Shown: piece after piece, positions 48,921-63,400 of the stretch
Position numbering within the stretch: position 1 is the first letter of the stretch
How the letters are laid out: every line of letters begins with the position of its first letter
DNA from: Lates calcarifer
Lineage: Eukaryota; Chordata; Actinopteri; Centropomidae
Reading direction: 5' to 3'
NCBI RefSeq assembly: GCF_001640805.2
Contig: NC_066847.1
Coordinates: forward strand, 24,543,504-24,607,503
Length of the DNA stretch: 64,000 nucleotides
Notes under the pieces: generated by a model
Database searches by the model: none
The model's input: the letters and a program-made list of their open reading frames with translations, nothing else
What the model was told of the DNA's origin: nothing
Program-made: the position numbers and the translations under genes

Positions 48921-50504
48921 ATGGCTTCCACCTGTGACTCGCTCATTGAAGACATTGAAGACATGGTGTCTTTTAGTGACCCCACTCCTCAGGAGAGACA
49001 GTCTATTAGAAAGAGTATCATACCAAGGTCCAGGAAGAAAAAAGAGCTGATGTGCAATGAGGAGCTCCAAGCTGACAGGTAAGTCAGCTGTTTGATACAG
49101 TGGTGCGGTAAGTGATAGTGGATATTAATTTATTGTGATATTGCTTCTGTATACTGTTTGTTTTAGGCCAGTAATGGGTGAGTAAATATTAAAATGTGAC
49201 ATTTTGACATGTCATAGCAGCAAAAGCACAGGTGTAATTGATAACATCTCTATTTAGATGACCAAATTCCACAATCCTGGTATTGGTATTTTGGTATTCT
49301 GGTGAGGTTTATTGGAGTACTTGATTGGATTGAACCATTGTTAATGAAACTAGTTTCACCCGAGCCTTTCCTGCTGTAACAAGTCAAAATGTCTTAGAAT
49401 TCAGGTAAGTGCTGATTTCGCACCAGTCTGTCTTAATTTCAAGCTTTTCAGTTACTCAAATGGATTGTGGTACATGTGGTGGATATGTTTACTGTAATTA
49501 TTTCAACGTTTCTTTATTAACTCAGAATAAAATGTGAAAAAATGAGTTGCTTGTGTTAAGATTTTTAGTCAGTACAGTCTAAAAAGTATCAAAGTAAAGC
49601 TTTATAGAACTGTTTTTGTAATTGTGCCATGTGCAGTTGTACAATAACAATAACTTTTACAACTGCAGTTTGGCTCACTTGGTCCGGAGTAAGGAAAACA
49701 TTGATACATTGTTCTCTGTTAGTTCTGGTTTGATTCATGTTCACACAGACTTATTACAAAGGATCCAAGATGCATATACATGAGGCTATTTGGACTGACA
49801 TAACTCATTCATTGGACTATGTTGATTGTCATCCTGTATTTTAAGTGCTGCGTGAATCAGACAGCCAGCAAGTTATGCAGCACTGTACTGCTTCTTGTTT
49901 ATATTTAACTTCTTTGGTGACACAGAAGCATCATGAAGAAATAAATAATTGTCAGCATTGTTAGATGAGATTGCCTCTTATGTCAAGAATCAAGTCAAGA
50001 ACAGACAGGTGAAAACGGGACAAAAAGGGGAGACACGTTTCACTCATTTTTTTGTCATTGAAGTACTAAACTATGTGGTGTGGCACACATAACCTGCACA
50101 CCTGTGTTCCCAAGTGGTCTCAGCCTGTTTGCTTAGTCTGCACCTGAGTTTGGTAGACAGGTTTTTAGCAGCTTAAACTAAACAGATTAAATGTAAAAGC
50201 ACCCTTACAGTCTTGTCAATGTTCACATAGGTGAATATAGGTTCATATAGGTACACATTGACAAGTCCTTATCAGTTGACTGTTTGATCAGGTTTTATGG
50301 CAGATTTGTAAAAAAAAACAACAATAATTTAAACATTGGTTTTGTCATTTTCACACTTTATATAACAGATATATTTCATTCAACTTTTTAGTTTGATCCC
50401 TGGCACCCAAAAGATCTGGATGAAAACATGGGGCTGCAGTCACAACAGCTCAGATGGAGAGTACATGGCTGGACAGCTAGCTGCCAGTGGATACAAGATG
50501 ACTG
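48921..50504 (+). CDS. cdkal1: CDK5 regulatory subunit-associated protein 1-like 1, 5' portion (first two coding exons)
   Basis: The exon 48915-49078 (start codon at 48921) joins exon 50392-50504 in frame, giving the first 90 residues. CDKAL1 is an ER-anchored radical-SAM methylthiotransferase that modifies t6A37 of cytosolic tRNA-Lys(UUU) to ms2t6A. The visible part has the acidic-basic N-terminus ([12 protein letters not shown]) and the start of the N-terminal MTTase domain, [20 protein letters not shown]. Its Cys68 is the first ligand of the auxiliary iron-sulfur cluster. The radical-SAM CxxxCxxC and TRAM domains lie in exons beyond the window. The splice phase (T then G/AA) agrees with the family sequence. 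Position directly downstream of e2f3 in the same direction matches human. Confidence 0.95.
49079..50391 (+). other. cdkal1 intron between first two coding exons
   Basis: A 1.3-kb AT-rich intron from GTAAGT to TTTAG. An inverted repeat at 50212-50265 lies about 130 bp before the acceptor. No exon or transposon was recognised. Confidence 0.75.
50212..50265. repeat. Inverted repeat (11-bp perfect arms)
   Basis: CTTGTCAATGT at 50212-50222 is the exact reverse complement of ACATTGACAAG at 50255-50265. The 32-nt loop carries three spaced copies of an ATAGGT word. A transcript would form a stable stem-loop near the splice acceptor of the next cdkal1 exon. Confidence 0.75.
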
Positions 50505-51754
50505 GTAAGAGATTGTTTGATTGTAGTAGTTTGTATTAAATCCATTGACTAGTCAGTCAGTCAGTGAACAACATAGTAAAAATAACAATGCTATTGTTTT
50601 TATTTATTTTACTAATTTAAGGTGTATTTATCCTTGATATTCATACAACTGATGCAATTACTATTTTTAAACACAAGGGGGCACTCTTGCTTTGTAAGTA
50701 AAATGTACCTTGTGTGTTACTCCAGCAGCAGACTCAATGTTGCTCTGAATTGAACTCCCTGCCCTCAGTGAACTTATTCAAACCAATGTGTTTGGTTAAA
50801 AATTGTTAATGTGAGGATTTGGACCATGTCTGTAGTCTGCCAGTCCTTAAGTACCAGGTGGAATTTGTGCCTGTGTTGTGAGGAAAGTCTGCAAATGAGG
50901 CTCAGGTTCAAGTCTGCTTTACCTGGTGTCTTTCCCAAAACTTAACTGGGAAGTAGGTTGGTGATGTGGTGGCAGTTGAGTGGGCACACTGGTACAGTGG
51001 GATGTTTTAGAGCTGTTGCATCTGGAAACAAAACACTAACTGCGTGCCTCATTGACTGCTTATTTTCTCAATTAGACATTTTAAATAGGATATGACTTAA
51101 ATTTGGCTGGCAATTCATCTGCCAAAATTGTTGGTTAAGTTTGAATAAGGGATGCATTGTAATAATGCAATACAATACAACAGATCATTTCCATGTTCAT
51201 GTAGACTGACATAAATATTATTTCTGTTATTGTTAGAAATCTTTACTTCTGTGAAAGAGATGCATGTTTGAAGGATTGTCACACTGTCAGATAAACTTGT
51301 CAATGTTACTTGTATATAACATGTATTCAACTGAAGATATGACCATTTTTAAAATATTGAGTTCTCATTTGTGTTATATTATTATTAGAAGTAGTAGCGG
51401 TAGTAGTAGCATTACAACTATAGTTGAAATATTATATTGCATCCTTGGGTTGTAATACATCAGAGAGTTGATGGGTGTAAGATTACAGATTTTTTTGTAG
51501 AGATGGAGGAAGAGAGTTAATATTAACTCCTCAGGCATTTCTCTCACCATGGGGTCTCCACAGCCATACAAGGACATTAATCATACTTTTCAAAAATGCA
51601 GATGTACGCACGCACACACGCACGAACAGAGCAATAAACACACACCAACGGCTTTCCCTGTTATCTGGTAGTTAGGACCCTCGATCTCTCTTTCTTTTCC
51701 ACCTTTGTTTGTTTTCACAGTTTCCTCTGTCCCTTGAGCTCCTCCCAGAAATAA

Positions 51755-51884
<130 letters not shown>

Positions 51885-53409
51885 AGTCACACTCTCTCTT
51901 CGCTTTGTTGTCTCTCACCCTCCCTCTTGATTTACTAGCAGATCCTGTGTTAACACATCTGCTAAGGCTTAAATTTAGTGCTAGTTTGCCCTAGTCTTGC
52001 CCTAAATCTGTTTTGACTCTGTAATTTCGTGGAATGGTGGCAATTGTCTCTCAGGAAGTGAGTGTGGTGAAAACCTGTTTTTTTGGTAGTGATGGGGTTG
52101 TTTTCTATTCCTACTTGGATTTCTGAATGGGAAATATCACAGAATCCATCACAGAATATGATTTTTGCTGTCTCATTCTCTTGTCCTTAAAGTAGAACCA
52201 TGCAATAACCACACAGGGATCCTGGTTCTAGAAAGTGCTCAGAAGATATTACAGTTGCTGTTGAATTTCATTAGATTTCTGCTCAGAAGTACACCTAAAT
52301 AACAATATAAATATCTGCAGTCATAAAAAGATTTCATTCCTTCCACCACTCATCTTACAGAAAATTTGTAAAATGTAGTGTAGCACATTTAGAACAATAT
52401 GACCACTGCTGACAAAGGTTAAAGGTATGGGTATGTGAATGTTAACTAATGAAGTGCCTTGACGATCACACAAGTTTTATTAGCAGTCTCTTGTGTTTTT
52501 CTGACTATATATATATCAAACAGGTAACACCTTAGGTAAAAGTGTGGTTCTGTGTAATTTGCAACTTCACTCAATATGGTGTTTGTCCGACTGTGTAGCT
52601 CAAAGATGTCTTGGTCTGATGAAGCTTCAGAATACTCTCTCCTTCTCCCTGATGCCATTATCCTTGTTGTCTCTTTATCTCCCTCTTTCCCCCCTCAAAG
52701 TACTTTAAACGTCAGTCTCGCGTCTCACTGCTAAAGCTCAAGGATTAGTTTGGTTTCTGTCTCATTCTCCTCTGCATTTTATCTGTATCTATTCCCCTTG
52801 TTTGCTTCTTCTGTCTCTTTCCTCCTGCATCCCTTTTTTTCCTGCCTCTCTTTAGATGTGAGTATCTTCGCTCATTGTTTTTCACTGTGAGATTGTTGGA
52901 AGGAGAAATTGCCTGTCATGGCCAGAATCAGGGGTGATTACAGTCAGAGCAGGTGGTGATTGTTTTGAATGGTATAGCATGGAATGCAGTACAATTGTTT
53001 TGAATGGCATGAAATTGTTGAGAATGCAGTGAAGAGAGTGGAAAAGTCTGGAATGAGAAGGACTGAAATGGGTACCTGAAAAATGTAGTGTCTAGTCTTT
53101 GGCCAGATTGAACATGAGGACTTTGAGTAGGTTCAGCATTGGCATTTCAGAATGTTATGTCCTCATCCTAGAAAACCGTATGAAATGGTGGTATCATATG
53201 AATATCAGATTGACACTTCTGTAGCATCTGTTGTTAAGATCCGCAGTGTGGTTCTGCAGACAAGAGTGTTCAGACAAAGACGGACCTTCCACTGCCTGAC
53301 AGTGTGGTCTGAAAACATGACATCACCTTCTCTCCCTCCTCCTCATCTTTACTGCCTGTTTTCTCGCTTTCACATTCCCGTCTTCCTATGTTCCTCCTTC
53401 ACTCCCTAA

Positions 53410-53410
53410 C

Positions 53411-53441
<31 letters not shown>
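53410..53441 (+). repeat. (TTTC)n microsatellite
   Basis: About eight TTTC/CTTT units form an uninterrupted tetranucleotide tract in the cdkal1 intron. Confidence 0.9.
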
Positions 53442-53442
<1 letters not shown>

Positions 53443-55215
53443 AATCTATGACATCACCTGGTGTGAGACATAGTAGCAGCTCCTACCTTGGCCTCTAGGT
53501 GGCAGCCTTGGCTCATGCAAGGAGCTTTTTGTTGAAAGAATACATCTCTGCAGTATTGGGATGAGGTCATTCTTCTGAAAACACACTCACACACTGTATT
53601 CTCATTCATAGTTTTGAAAGTTGTAACTTTCAGTCCTTGAAGGCTACAAATGATCTTGTGTGATCATTTATGTTAATAAAATGAAGTTAGCTCTTGTTAA
53701 CACTGTTATTAATCCAAATTTAATAATACACCATTTGGACTTTTACATAACAAGAGCCTTGTTGATTGAAGCTGAATATAGAGTGGCTGTAGGTCAAAAA
53801 GACTTTGTTTGGATGAGAGGGACCACTCCTCATTCTTCAGTGGGAGAGCATCTGGGCATGTGCATACAGTACATTTTTTTTTTTTAATGAATAAGACGTG
53901 TATTTATTTATTTGTTTTTTTCATCACATGTTTAAACTCACGCTGCTTTTGTTTGACATGTTTCATTCATATTTGCACTTAAATGGAACACGTCTTCTTA
54001 CTGGGCAGTTGAGGAGATAAATAAGTGGCTGGGTCACTTATTCAGTCAGATATATAAAATATGAAATATACAATATTTAGTAATTCTGAATAATCTGAAG
54101 AGAAGTCTCAGACTGCTTGTCCTGTTTTACTTAAATGAAGCAACAACCTCAACACTTGTTTTTCTGGCTGTTCTTGCTTAGCCTGGCTGGTTGCTGTTCC
54201 TGTGTACAACTAAAGAGGGCACTGTTTACCCATGATAGTACATAAATTCAAATTAACTACATTTGAGCAGCAGAGCAATGTGCCAAATTGTGACTTCATT
54301 GAAAGGTGTACACACACACACACCCTTCATGGAAAGTCACACCAGGATATTTTGATTGTTTTTGGCTGCTCTCCTCCCCTCCCAATTTCTTCTCTGCCAG
54401 CCAGCCGCAAACACAGCTATTCAGTTATGATTTTACATACTGGTTAGGCAAAATTACTCCCTAGTACACAATGTCAGCCAAATGAGGCGTTTTCAGTTCC
54501 TGGTTTGGACACAGACGGTTGGAGGATATGGGTTTTAGAGAGAGGGTGTGAGCTGTTTTGATAAAATGATACGAGGACTTAATTGATCAGCAGGTATTAC
54601 AGATGTTGCTGTGGATAGAAAATGGAGGTGTCACTTCCAGTGTAATTCTGTTATCTTCTGGCGAATGAACTGCTACGAAATAATTTTGGTTAATATGAAA
54701 TGCATCATTGGTTTTAACAGAACAGTAGATGGATTAGAAAGTTTTACATTGTGATTTTTCCACTAAATTCATTTTTTTCTGTTTGAACTGAATCACTTAA
54801 TGCTGTTACATGGCAGCTGAATAAAAACATATGGGATATTTGTAAATTTAATATAGGCATATTGGCATTTTATGGCATAAAGAGTGACATTTGCAGTACT
54901 TTTCCCAATTACACAAATGACGTATTGATATTGTTAATTGATAGTATTTATGAATTTATACTGAAACACAGTCAAACACTTCTGATTGAGTTCATACTGC
55001 ATTTGTGTTTCAAGCGCTTCTGCTGCTCTGTGTGATTGTATTACATCACTGTAGAGTATTCTCACTCTGAGTGAGTGTGTACCTCGCATACATGCCGTCT
55101 CATTCATAAAATGGAGTGTGTGAGGATTTTCTGATTGGCTGGCTGTGTGCTACGCAACATTACACGCCGCAATATTATAGCCAATGAAAACTTACAATGT
55201 TCTGCCTGACTCCAC

Positions 55216-55250
<35 letters not shown>
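55216..55250 (+). repeat. (TC)n(AC)n compound microsatellite
   Basis: A CT dinucleotide run is followed directly by CA dinucleotides. A further CA-rich patch continues to about 55302. Confidence 0.85.
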
Positions 55251-55251
<1 letters not shown>

Positions 55252-57261
55252 TTATTGCACACAGCCAGCTCACACACACATTTGTTCCTCTCACACACAG
55301 TCACAGACATGGTGGGAATTGATATTGTACAGAGAAAGTGATTGAGAGACAGTTCAGTTTTCGACAGCCTTCACTCTGCAAGATTAGACATATCACCTGA
55401 TGTGCTTACGTGTGTGAGAAACACTTACTACGCTCGCTCTGTCTTTCCACTATCTTGCAACTGTGTGTGTGAGTGGGTCAGACGAACCCACTTTGCTGAT
55501 TGAGAGAGGGAAAGGGGTGAAAAAGAGTGGAAAGAAAAGCAACATAAGGAGAGGAACTAGAGGAAGAGTCACTAAGGAAGGGAGGAAGATGCTGGGAAGA
55601 AGGTTACAGCCGACAGAGACAGATGCACTTGAAGCCAAAATCAGCCAAAGTGACGGTTGGAAAAAGGGTGGCGAGTGGGGAGGGCAGTATGCTGCCAGGG
55701 AAAATGAACTAGACACTGGCAAATCTGCCGAAATGGGCAGGAGAGGAATGGATAGGTGGAGAAATAATGGAGAGGAGGAAGACCGAAAGTTAAAGAGACA
55801 AGAAATGAGAGACAGGAGAGATTTTAGGAAATAGACGATTAGTGCAGAAGGAGGTCAAGCTCATAGGAAATGGTAGATGGCAGCTATGGAAATGTATATA
55901 CATTTCTGGAATTAAATAAATGTTTATCACTACACAAACAGTTCACTTCAATATATTAAATATAGTACCCTACCTTGGCAGGTAGATAGGGTGTTGATAT
56001 GTAAATATAGATATGTAAATATTAGTACAGCAACATGAGGGTTGAACACATTTGAATATTAAGGTCGCAGTCACACATAAAGCAAAAACTACTCAATGAG
56101 ATTTGTCAGAATAATTGAAATAATCTGAGAAAGCACATCAGTGCACAGGACTAGTAATGTATGTATGGCTTTAACAGAGCGATGCTTTTGGAATAGCCCT
56201 CTCCCACTTCTGTAAAACATTACACGCACACTCCCAAGTTTTCTGAGGCTTTGAATTGGTCTTAAGGCCTACAAATAGACCCCTTGAGTCCAGGCAGTCG
56301 AGTGTAACCATTTAGAGGCCAGGAGATTAGAGTGATCCCAAGCCCTGTCCGCATGTATATGTGTGTGTGCATGCGTGTGTGTATTTTGGTGATCCTACAA
56401 GGTGACCCACATGTAGGCAGCACCTAGCCACGATCTAGAGGCCATGGGATTAGGGACCTCAGCCATTCCTGCTTTAAAATTCCCTTGAGGGAAATACAGA
56501 GAGAAGAGAAGGTAAATGGGATAGCCTGAGGAAAGATGGGATCACTACTCAATCTCATCCATTGATTACTCTGAGGAAAGGAATTTTGACAGCACCTCAG
56601 ATTGACCTGATGAGAACAACCGTTGCAGCAAGAAATTTCCTTGAGAATCAAAGACCACATAATATGTCTTAGGGATTTATAGGTGTCATGCTTGATGTTT
56701 TTGCCACGTGACTTAGACTAACAGCCAAGTTACTAATTGGGTTATAAGCAAATAAGTAAACTGGTAATGTTAAAACAACATGACCTTTATTGTCTTCATG
56801 CCTATCACCATATTCCTGCTAGCGATAGTGGACGACTACAGAAGGGAAACAACTGGCAATCATTTGTCCAAGGATAGAAAGATTATTGCTAATAGCACTT
56901 CTTGTATGTGAGGTTTAGGAGCGAGGACAGGGAATTACAGTCGACTGAAAGAGACCACTACTTGTTCCTCTGAGAAATAACAAAAGACAGAACAAATTGA
57001 TTCCCCAAAGGGTGGTTATATCTCATCCTTGCAAACCACAAAGAAGCAGGAAAGGTTGGAGAGGAAGAAGAATGGAAGCAAGAATCACTATGCCAGTCTT
57101 CCCTCTCCAATCATTTGTTCAGTCGCACTTTCATGCCTCTGATGAAGAAAGCTAGAGATAAATGAATGGAGGAGCTGGACAGGAGTTTCCTTTGCTGTTT
57201 CCCTGTAGAGGAAGGATGCCTTTTCCCTATTCCCTGCTGAAGCCACCTAGCCCGCTAACCA

Positions 57262-57303
57262 GCCAAGCAGCCAGCCAGCCAGCCAGCCAACCCGCCCGCC
57301 CGC
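57262..57303 (+). repeat. (CAGC)n/(CCGC)n tetranucleotide tract
   Basis: A run of AGCC units passes into CCGCCCGC. It forms a low-complexity patch in the cdkal1 intron. Confidence 0.8.
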
Positions 57304-57885
57304 TCCCATTATCCCAGGAATACTGCCTGCATTCCACTGGGATTGGGAATACCCAGAAGGGATATAATGGGAATATCATGGAGGGGATATGAGTAATGCG
57401 ATAAGGCAGGGTCTGAGGGAGAAGTATGGGGGTGGAGGGGATTGAGAAGGGAGAGACTTGGAAACAAGGTTGATAGGAGGTTGTCTGGAAAGGAGAGTTG
57501 AATTTTAAATTAGAGCAGGGAAATTACCCTTTATGGCAGTTGGCCTAATGGTGAAAAAGCTCAGTTCAAATCGCAGATCAACATGGCCACACTACGTTGG
57601 AGATGCTTTCTGTCTTTTTCAACAATTTGCATCAGGTGTCATTTAACAAGGCATTTAACCCCCAGTGTCTCATTGAGCTGCTCAGTGGGCAACACAACAT
57701 GCCTGTTGATATGCTGGGCATCTCCTAGTTGTGCGTATGTCACCCACCCTCAATTATCCTTGTTTTGCCAGTCGATACCTATTGATATGAATACAAATGT
57801 GAGTATGTTCTTGGGCAAGTGTGATGCAGAAAAGTTAAGACTTTTTGTTGATGGATTGGATACATCCTAACACAGTCATATACTG

Positions 57886-58660
57886 TACACTTTCTCAGCA
57901 CTTTACAAGCAACACCGGTTCACCTGCTTATTCATGCAGTTATCCGATCAGCAGTGCAATGCATAAAATCCTGCAGATACAGGTTAGGAGCTTCAGTTAA
58001 TTTAATGTTCACATCAAACATCAGAATGATGAAAAAATGTGATCTCAGTGACTATGATCGTGTCATGGAACCAGGTACCAGATGGGCTGGTTTGAATAAT
58101 TTTGAGAAAGGCCAGACTGGTTGGAGCTGACAGAAAGGCTGCCGTAACCCCTCGTTACAACTGTATTGAGTGGAAAAGCATCTCAGAATGTACAACGTGT
58201 TAAACCTGGGGGTGGATGAGCTACAACGACAGAAGACCATGACAGGTTCCACTCCTACTGGCCAAGAACAGAAATCTGAAACTGCAGTGGGCAGTTTCTT
58301 TCTAAAACTTGACAGTTGAAGACTGGAAAAATGTAGCCTGGTCTGATGAATCTGGATATCTGCTGAGGCACACAGGACTAATAATGTATGTGTACCTCGT
58401 GTCAACAGTCCAGGCTGGTGGTGGTGGTTTAGGCCCCTTAATATCAATCAGTCATTGTTTGACTTCCACAGCCTATTTGAGTATTGTTGCTGACTATGTG
58501 CATCCCTGTATGGTCACAATTTACTTTCTCCTAATGGCTACTTCCAGTGTGGTAGTGAAACTGGTCACAAAGCAAAAGTCGTATCAAACTGTTTTCATAA
58601 ACATCACAGTGAGTTTGGTATACTTTTCCTTTTTATATACAAGTACATATTTGTGACGTG
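57886..58660 (+). mobile_element. Degraded Tc1/mariner-like DNA transposon with transposase remnants
   Basis: The segment begins with a decayed terminus (CTCAGCACTTTAC near 57894) and a leader containing CAGTGCAATGCATAAAATC and GATCTCAGTGACTATGA. These are characteristic of a common fish Tc1-like family. Transposase pieces follow in mixed frames. The clearest is the open stretch 58309-58656, with VEDWKNVAWSDES (including a catalytic-core Asp), LVSTVQAGGGG and TAYLSIVADYVHP. The N-terminal helix-turn-helix part is shortened and the C-terminal third with the last catalytic acid is missing, so the copy is dead. The fragment at 1775-1835 belongs to the same kind of element. Confidence 0.85.
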
Positions 58661-60417
58661 TTTAAAGCCAATGGACACCCGTGGTCTGCTGACACAGGTG
58701 TCTTTAATCATGTTTCTTGATTAGACTTCCTCTCAGGATTGTGTGGGGATGTACAACCAAGCATAGCTCCAAACAGCTTCAACCTGACTAGAGGTTTAAT
58801 CAGCACAAGTAATTGAAAACATCTGTATGTGTGTGTGCGTGTGTGCGTGCGTCTATTTGTGTGTGCATGCGTGCTGTGCCTGTAAAGATTTGTGTCTTCA
58901 AATGGGCTTTGGTCCAGATACCATAGAAATCAAAATGTATCAAACACAGACTAATGCCGTTGGTTTAGGTCTTTTCATTGGATTTTTGGAATCATCAGTT
59001 ATTATTATTATCTACTTCTTGTTTTTATGAGGCATATGATATCATGGTGGAAAATCTACCAAGAGGTGTATCAGTTCATTGTGAAGAAACATCCTTTTTA
59101 TCATCACCCCTTTCTAAACCTGTACTTCAAGCTAGAGCTAGAGTTATAAAGTTGCACTGAGACAGTTACTGTGACAGATATAAAAACATAGCAAACAATG
59201 GGTTAATTAGGGTCATCACAGGACAAATTGAGTTTTATTCACATAATTTGACAGTGCAAACTGCCTTAATTTAAAAATGTCTTTGTTTTAGTGTTGTTAC
59301 AGTGTCTTCATTCAGTGGAGTGCTGTCAGGGAATCACTTAGCTTTCTTCTCTTGGAGGACAAACAGTGTAATATTGTGCCTTACTCCTTGGCAGTAGAGC
59401 TAAAAGGACCAAAGCAAGATAATCTATATTCTTTGACATTTGACAACTCATTGTCACTTTTTCTGTTTTGGAATAATTAGCTTGTCTGTTATTTTACAAG
59501 CTGAATGAGACTTTTTAGTCTTTCTCACTTCTAATTTGTCCTCTCCTCTTTGTTTTCCCTGTCATCTTGACTCAACAAGGAAAACAAATGTAATTTCCCT
59601 CATGAAGAGAAAATGAAAGCTTGAAAGACATTAGTAATTAACGTAGCATGCCAGGCTGTTGGTGTGGGTGGAGAAAGTGTGTGGGTGACATATGGATAAA
59701 AAGCAAAGAAGTTAGGCATTCAAGGACATGTAGCAAAAGACATTCCAAGTCCCCCTCTGAGGCTTTTCTCTCTCTCTCTTTCTCTTTGGTCCTTTTTGTG
59801 TTGTTTTGGAAGATAACCCCAGCTTTCTGTCTGAGTGTCCAATGTTCAACCATCAGTGCCATTACTCACTGACCACCTGCTGAAATAGAAAGCAGGGGTG
59901 ACCTGTATCATTGTGTGTGGATGGTCACCTTAGGCCATCTGCTGAAATGAAAGCACTAGCTACCTGTGAGCAAACATAAGTGCGTGCATAAGTGTATTGT
60001 ATGAATATATGAGTTGTATGAGGACCAGTCATAAATTTTATCAAACGACTGAGGGAATTGTTAGATTAAAAAAATTAGAGGTCCTCATAAGCATTTTAAT
60101 ACTACAAGATGTGTGTGTGTGAGTGTGCTTTTGTGTGCACACTTCTGTCCTTTGTAATAAATTAATTCTACATGTGTCTCTCTCAGATCTCTCCTTCATA
60201 CATATAAATGAATCAGCTATGTGCTAGATTTCCATGTGAGAGCACAGATATTCGATAAAGTGGATTTAAAAGCCACGGATGATTTGAGCTGTGGGTTTAT
60301 TTTGAATCATCATCGGACAAAGTAACCTTGATCGCCGAGCAGAAAAGATGGCTTGACTAGAAGCATTGGCCGGACCTTGCTTGACCAGAGAGACATCGTG
60401 AATGAATTTAAGTATTT

Positions 60418-60439
60418 GTGTGTGTGTGTGTGTGTGTGT
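60418..60439 (+). repeat. (TG)n microsatellite in cdkal1 intron
   Basis: About 11 TG units in the intron. Confidence 0.85.
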
Positions 60440-63400
60440 GGTCATCCATGGGTTATAGGCCTAATAGCTCCTCTGTTATGCACTCTGCAAGGCAGGGTGT
60501 AGATAAGTAATAATTGGGCTTGAATTTGTATGAAGGTATGTGTGTCTGTGTGTGTGCACAGAAATTTCAGTCCACTTTCCATACAGGGGGAAATTAACAG
60601 AGTAAATGCAGGTAATGTTTAGCCAGGAAAGGAATCAATAGCTGTGTATTGATTAAGCATTAAGTGTGGCCACAAGTCATTTCCTGGTTATTCATATGTG
60701 CATGTTTGTGTTTGAAGATTAGAGCTTTTGGAAATGTCTTATGTTATAGTGTTGTTGAAAGTTGAAATATTCTGTGTTTCTAGTACGCAACATGTTTTGG
60801 ATTAGACAGAACGAAGAGTATATTTGCTATCAGATATTAGGATGGTTACTTTTTCTGAAGGAACATGTGATATTAAGAAGCAAGTTGATTTAATTTATTT
60901 GAAAACAAAAAAATATACTAGGTTTTTAATTATTTATGCTTCAAACTGTATTTATTTAATAATTATGTGATTGTTTACTTGATGGATGATGCCATCCATA
61001 GCTGATGGCTAACACTCATCCTGATGTTGAACCTAGCAAGTTACTCACAGACTTAACATTATTTAGTGACAGCTGATATGATGTACCACCTGCGGCATTT
61101 GCCATTTTAACCACCAAAAGCAATGCTTAGCACTGGCTAAAATGAGAAGCTGCAGCTGATTGTTTTTTGCTTTTCTAATGATTATTGGCATTTGAACTTA
61201 GTGATTCTGTGTATTTTTCCAGCTTCAGTGTCTAAACTCAGAGTCACTCACCGCTGTGCCCAATTAAAATTTCACGTTCACATTTCACTACTTTGGTGAC
61301 TATGACTGGTGCAAAGCAGTCACTGTGCCAATGTCATTGTTGTATTATCAACCTAGGCTGCTTGGGTTTAATTTTGTAATGCTTTTTATTTGCACACTTG
61401 CTCCTAAATACATTGTACATTTCACACACATCTATTTTTAGTTGTAAATGCAAAGTGAATAGCTAGCAACTATTGTGCCCTATTTAAAATAAACTAATGA
61501 GGTCAGCCAAAAGGAAAAGTGTTTATGTGTTGTTTTTATTGTCAGTATTAGTTATTTATTCTTTGCTTCTGTTTCTGTCTCTCTCATTTACATTCCATAC
61601 CCAGTGGCTGGATCAAACACACAAGCACACAGATACATGCACATACAGAAGTGTGTGAAGTTTATTGATAATCAGTGGCTTCCACATGGCAGACAGATGG
61701 CTCTTCTAATCTTCCAGACAGACACTGCCTTTTGATATCTGATGTGATCTGATGTTTATTGTGTGTGAGAGTGTGTGCCTTTCTGTGTTTGGTTTCCAAG
61801 GATGAACTCAATAAATCTGTCCTCAGAAGGCCCCTGCTGACTGTCTGTCTGTGTGTGTGTGTGTGAGTGAATGCGTGAATGTTCTGCCTTTTTGTTGTGT
61901 TTTACTTATTTTGCAGTTGCGGTTTGAGTGTGTCTGTATCCTTGTCATCATAAGACTTTGGCTGATATTTGATCAATGGTTGACTAGCACTGTTATGACA
62001 AGCCTCCACTTCTGAACTCCGATTTGCCGGTTTCTTGGTCAAATATCAGTCATGCTTCAATATCCTGAGTTTATAAATGAAATAAAGTGAGTATTTATTT
62101 GATCTTTCTTTGGATTGTACACATTGGAAATTGAAAAGGAAGGAGGAGAATGGGTGGCCTTGAAAATAGGTCAGTTTGAGTTAAACATAATCAGTGGGTT
62201 ATCAGTCCCACTCATATCAGCCCTTACTTCTAACTTTAAAACAGAGGAGCAATATTTAACTCTGTTTTTGTTCATTTAGCTCACTATACTCAATATTTCT
62301 GCTGTTTCTGTTAGAAACAGCATAACCACAGTCCATGCTCTGTGCACACTGCCCTCTACATGTCTGTAACACAGAAACATCCTTTCCAATTTTCCAGTCC
62401 CCTGAAGTGCTTTAAGAAATATCACCCATCTGTGTTACCTTCACACATTTCCTGAGTCTCATAGCATTAAGTGCGTTGATACTTTATCGTCTGACTACCT
62501 GTCTCGGTGTATTGTAATGCACTAGCAGCACGATTGTCTCAACTTGATTTAGCTTCTCTGACCTGATATCTGATTAAAGAGACTCAGATGTGTGTAGGAG
62601 CTAGATTAGCATATAAAAAGACAGTGACAGGACATCAGATAATTCTGATGCCATCTGCTTTCAATGGAATCTGTTAGAGGGAGAGGGAATGTGTGTGTGC
62701 TTTTCTGTTTGTGTGCAACCCATCCTGCTCCTGCCACTTTTTAAGCCTTGTTATTTGTGTTTGTGCTGCATATTTAACTGCCCTTTGTCCCATTATTTTC
62801 AGTTTTTTTTTTATTTTATTTTATTTTTGTCCCAGGGAAAAGCAGACCCATTATTAACAAAGACTATGAACAAAGACATCAATTATTTACGATGGAAAAC
62901 ACTTTAAATTGTCCCATTTTGTAATGATTTATTAATTAGGAGGCAGATTCTCTGGGATTTAGCTTCATGTCTGCCCCACCTAGCTAACGTATTCACACAC
63001 AGATATTTATGCATGAAGGCACACATGCAAGCATGTACGTATGCACAAACAGACATGCACACACAAATGCCATTGGTAGCTTGCCATTAAAACACTTTTA
63101 ATTGTTCTATAGGATTCTCCATTGAGATGCCTGTTGTAACTTATAAATCAGATTTTAATGAATACTGCAATTTTCTTGTTCAAATAAATAGCTTGGAAAC
63201 AGCAAGATTGAGAATATGCATTTTAAATGAGTGGCAGGAAAGAAAACAGAGGATATGAATAAAATTACTTTGATATACCTGGTAAAATCAAAAGAGAAAA
63301 AACAAGGGTGTAGTTTAATCATTTACATAATTGGTATTCAGTTGGGCTTTTTATTCACTGCACTTTTTCTATTCGTATGAGATTTTTTGGCTTGATTCTG

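Noticed and set aside
58052..58447. 131-residue minus-strand frame
   Set aside because: It is antisense to the Tc1-like transposase remnant.
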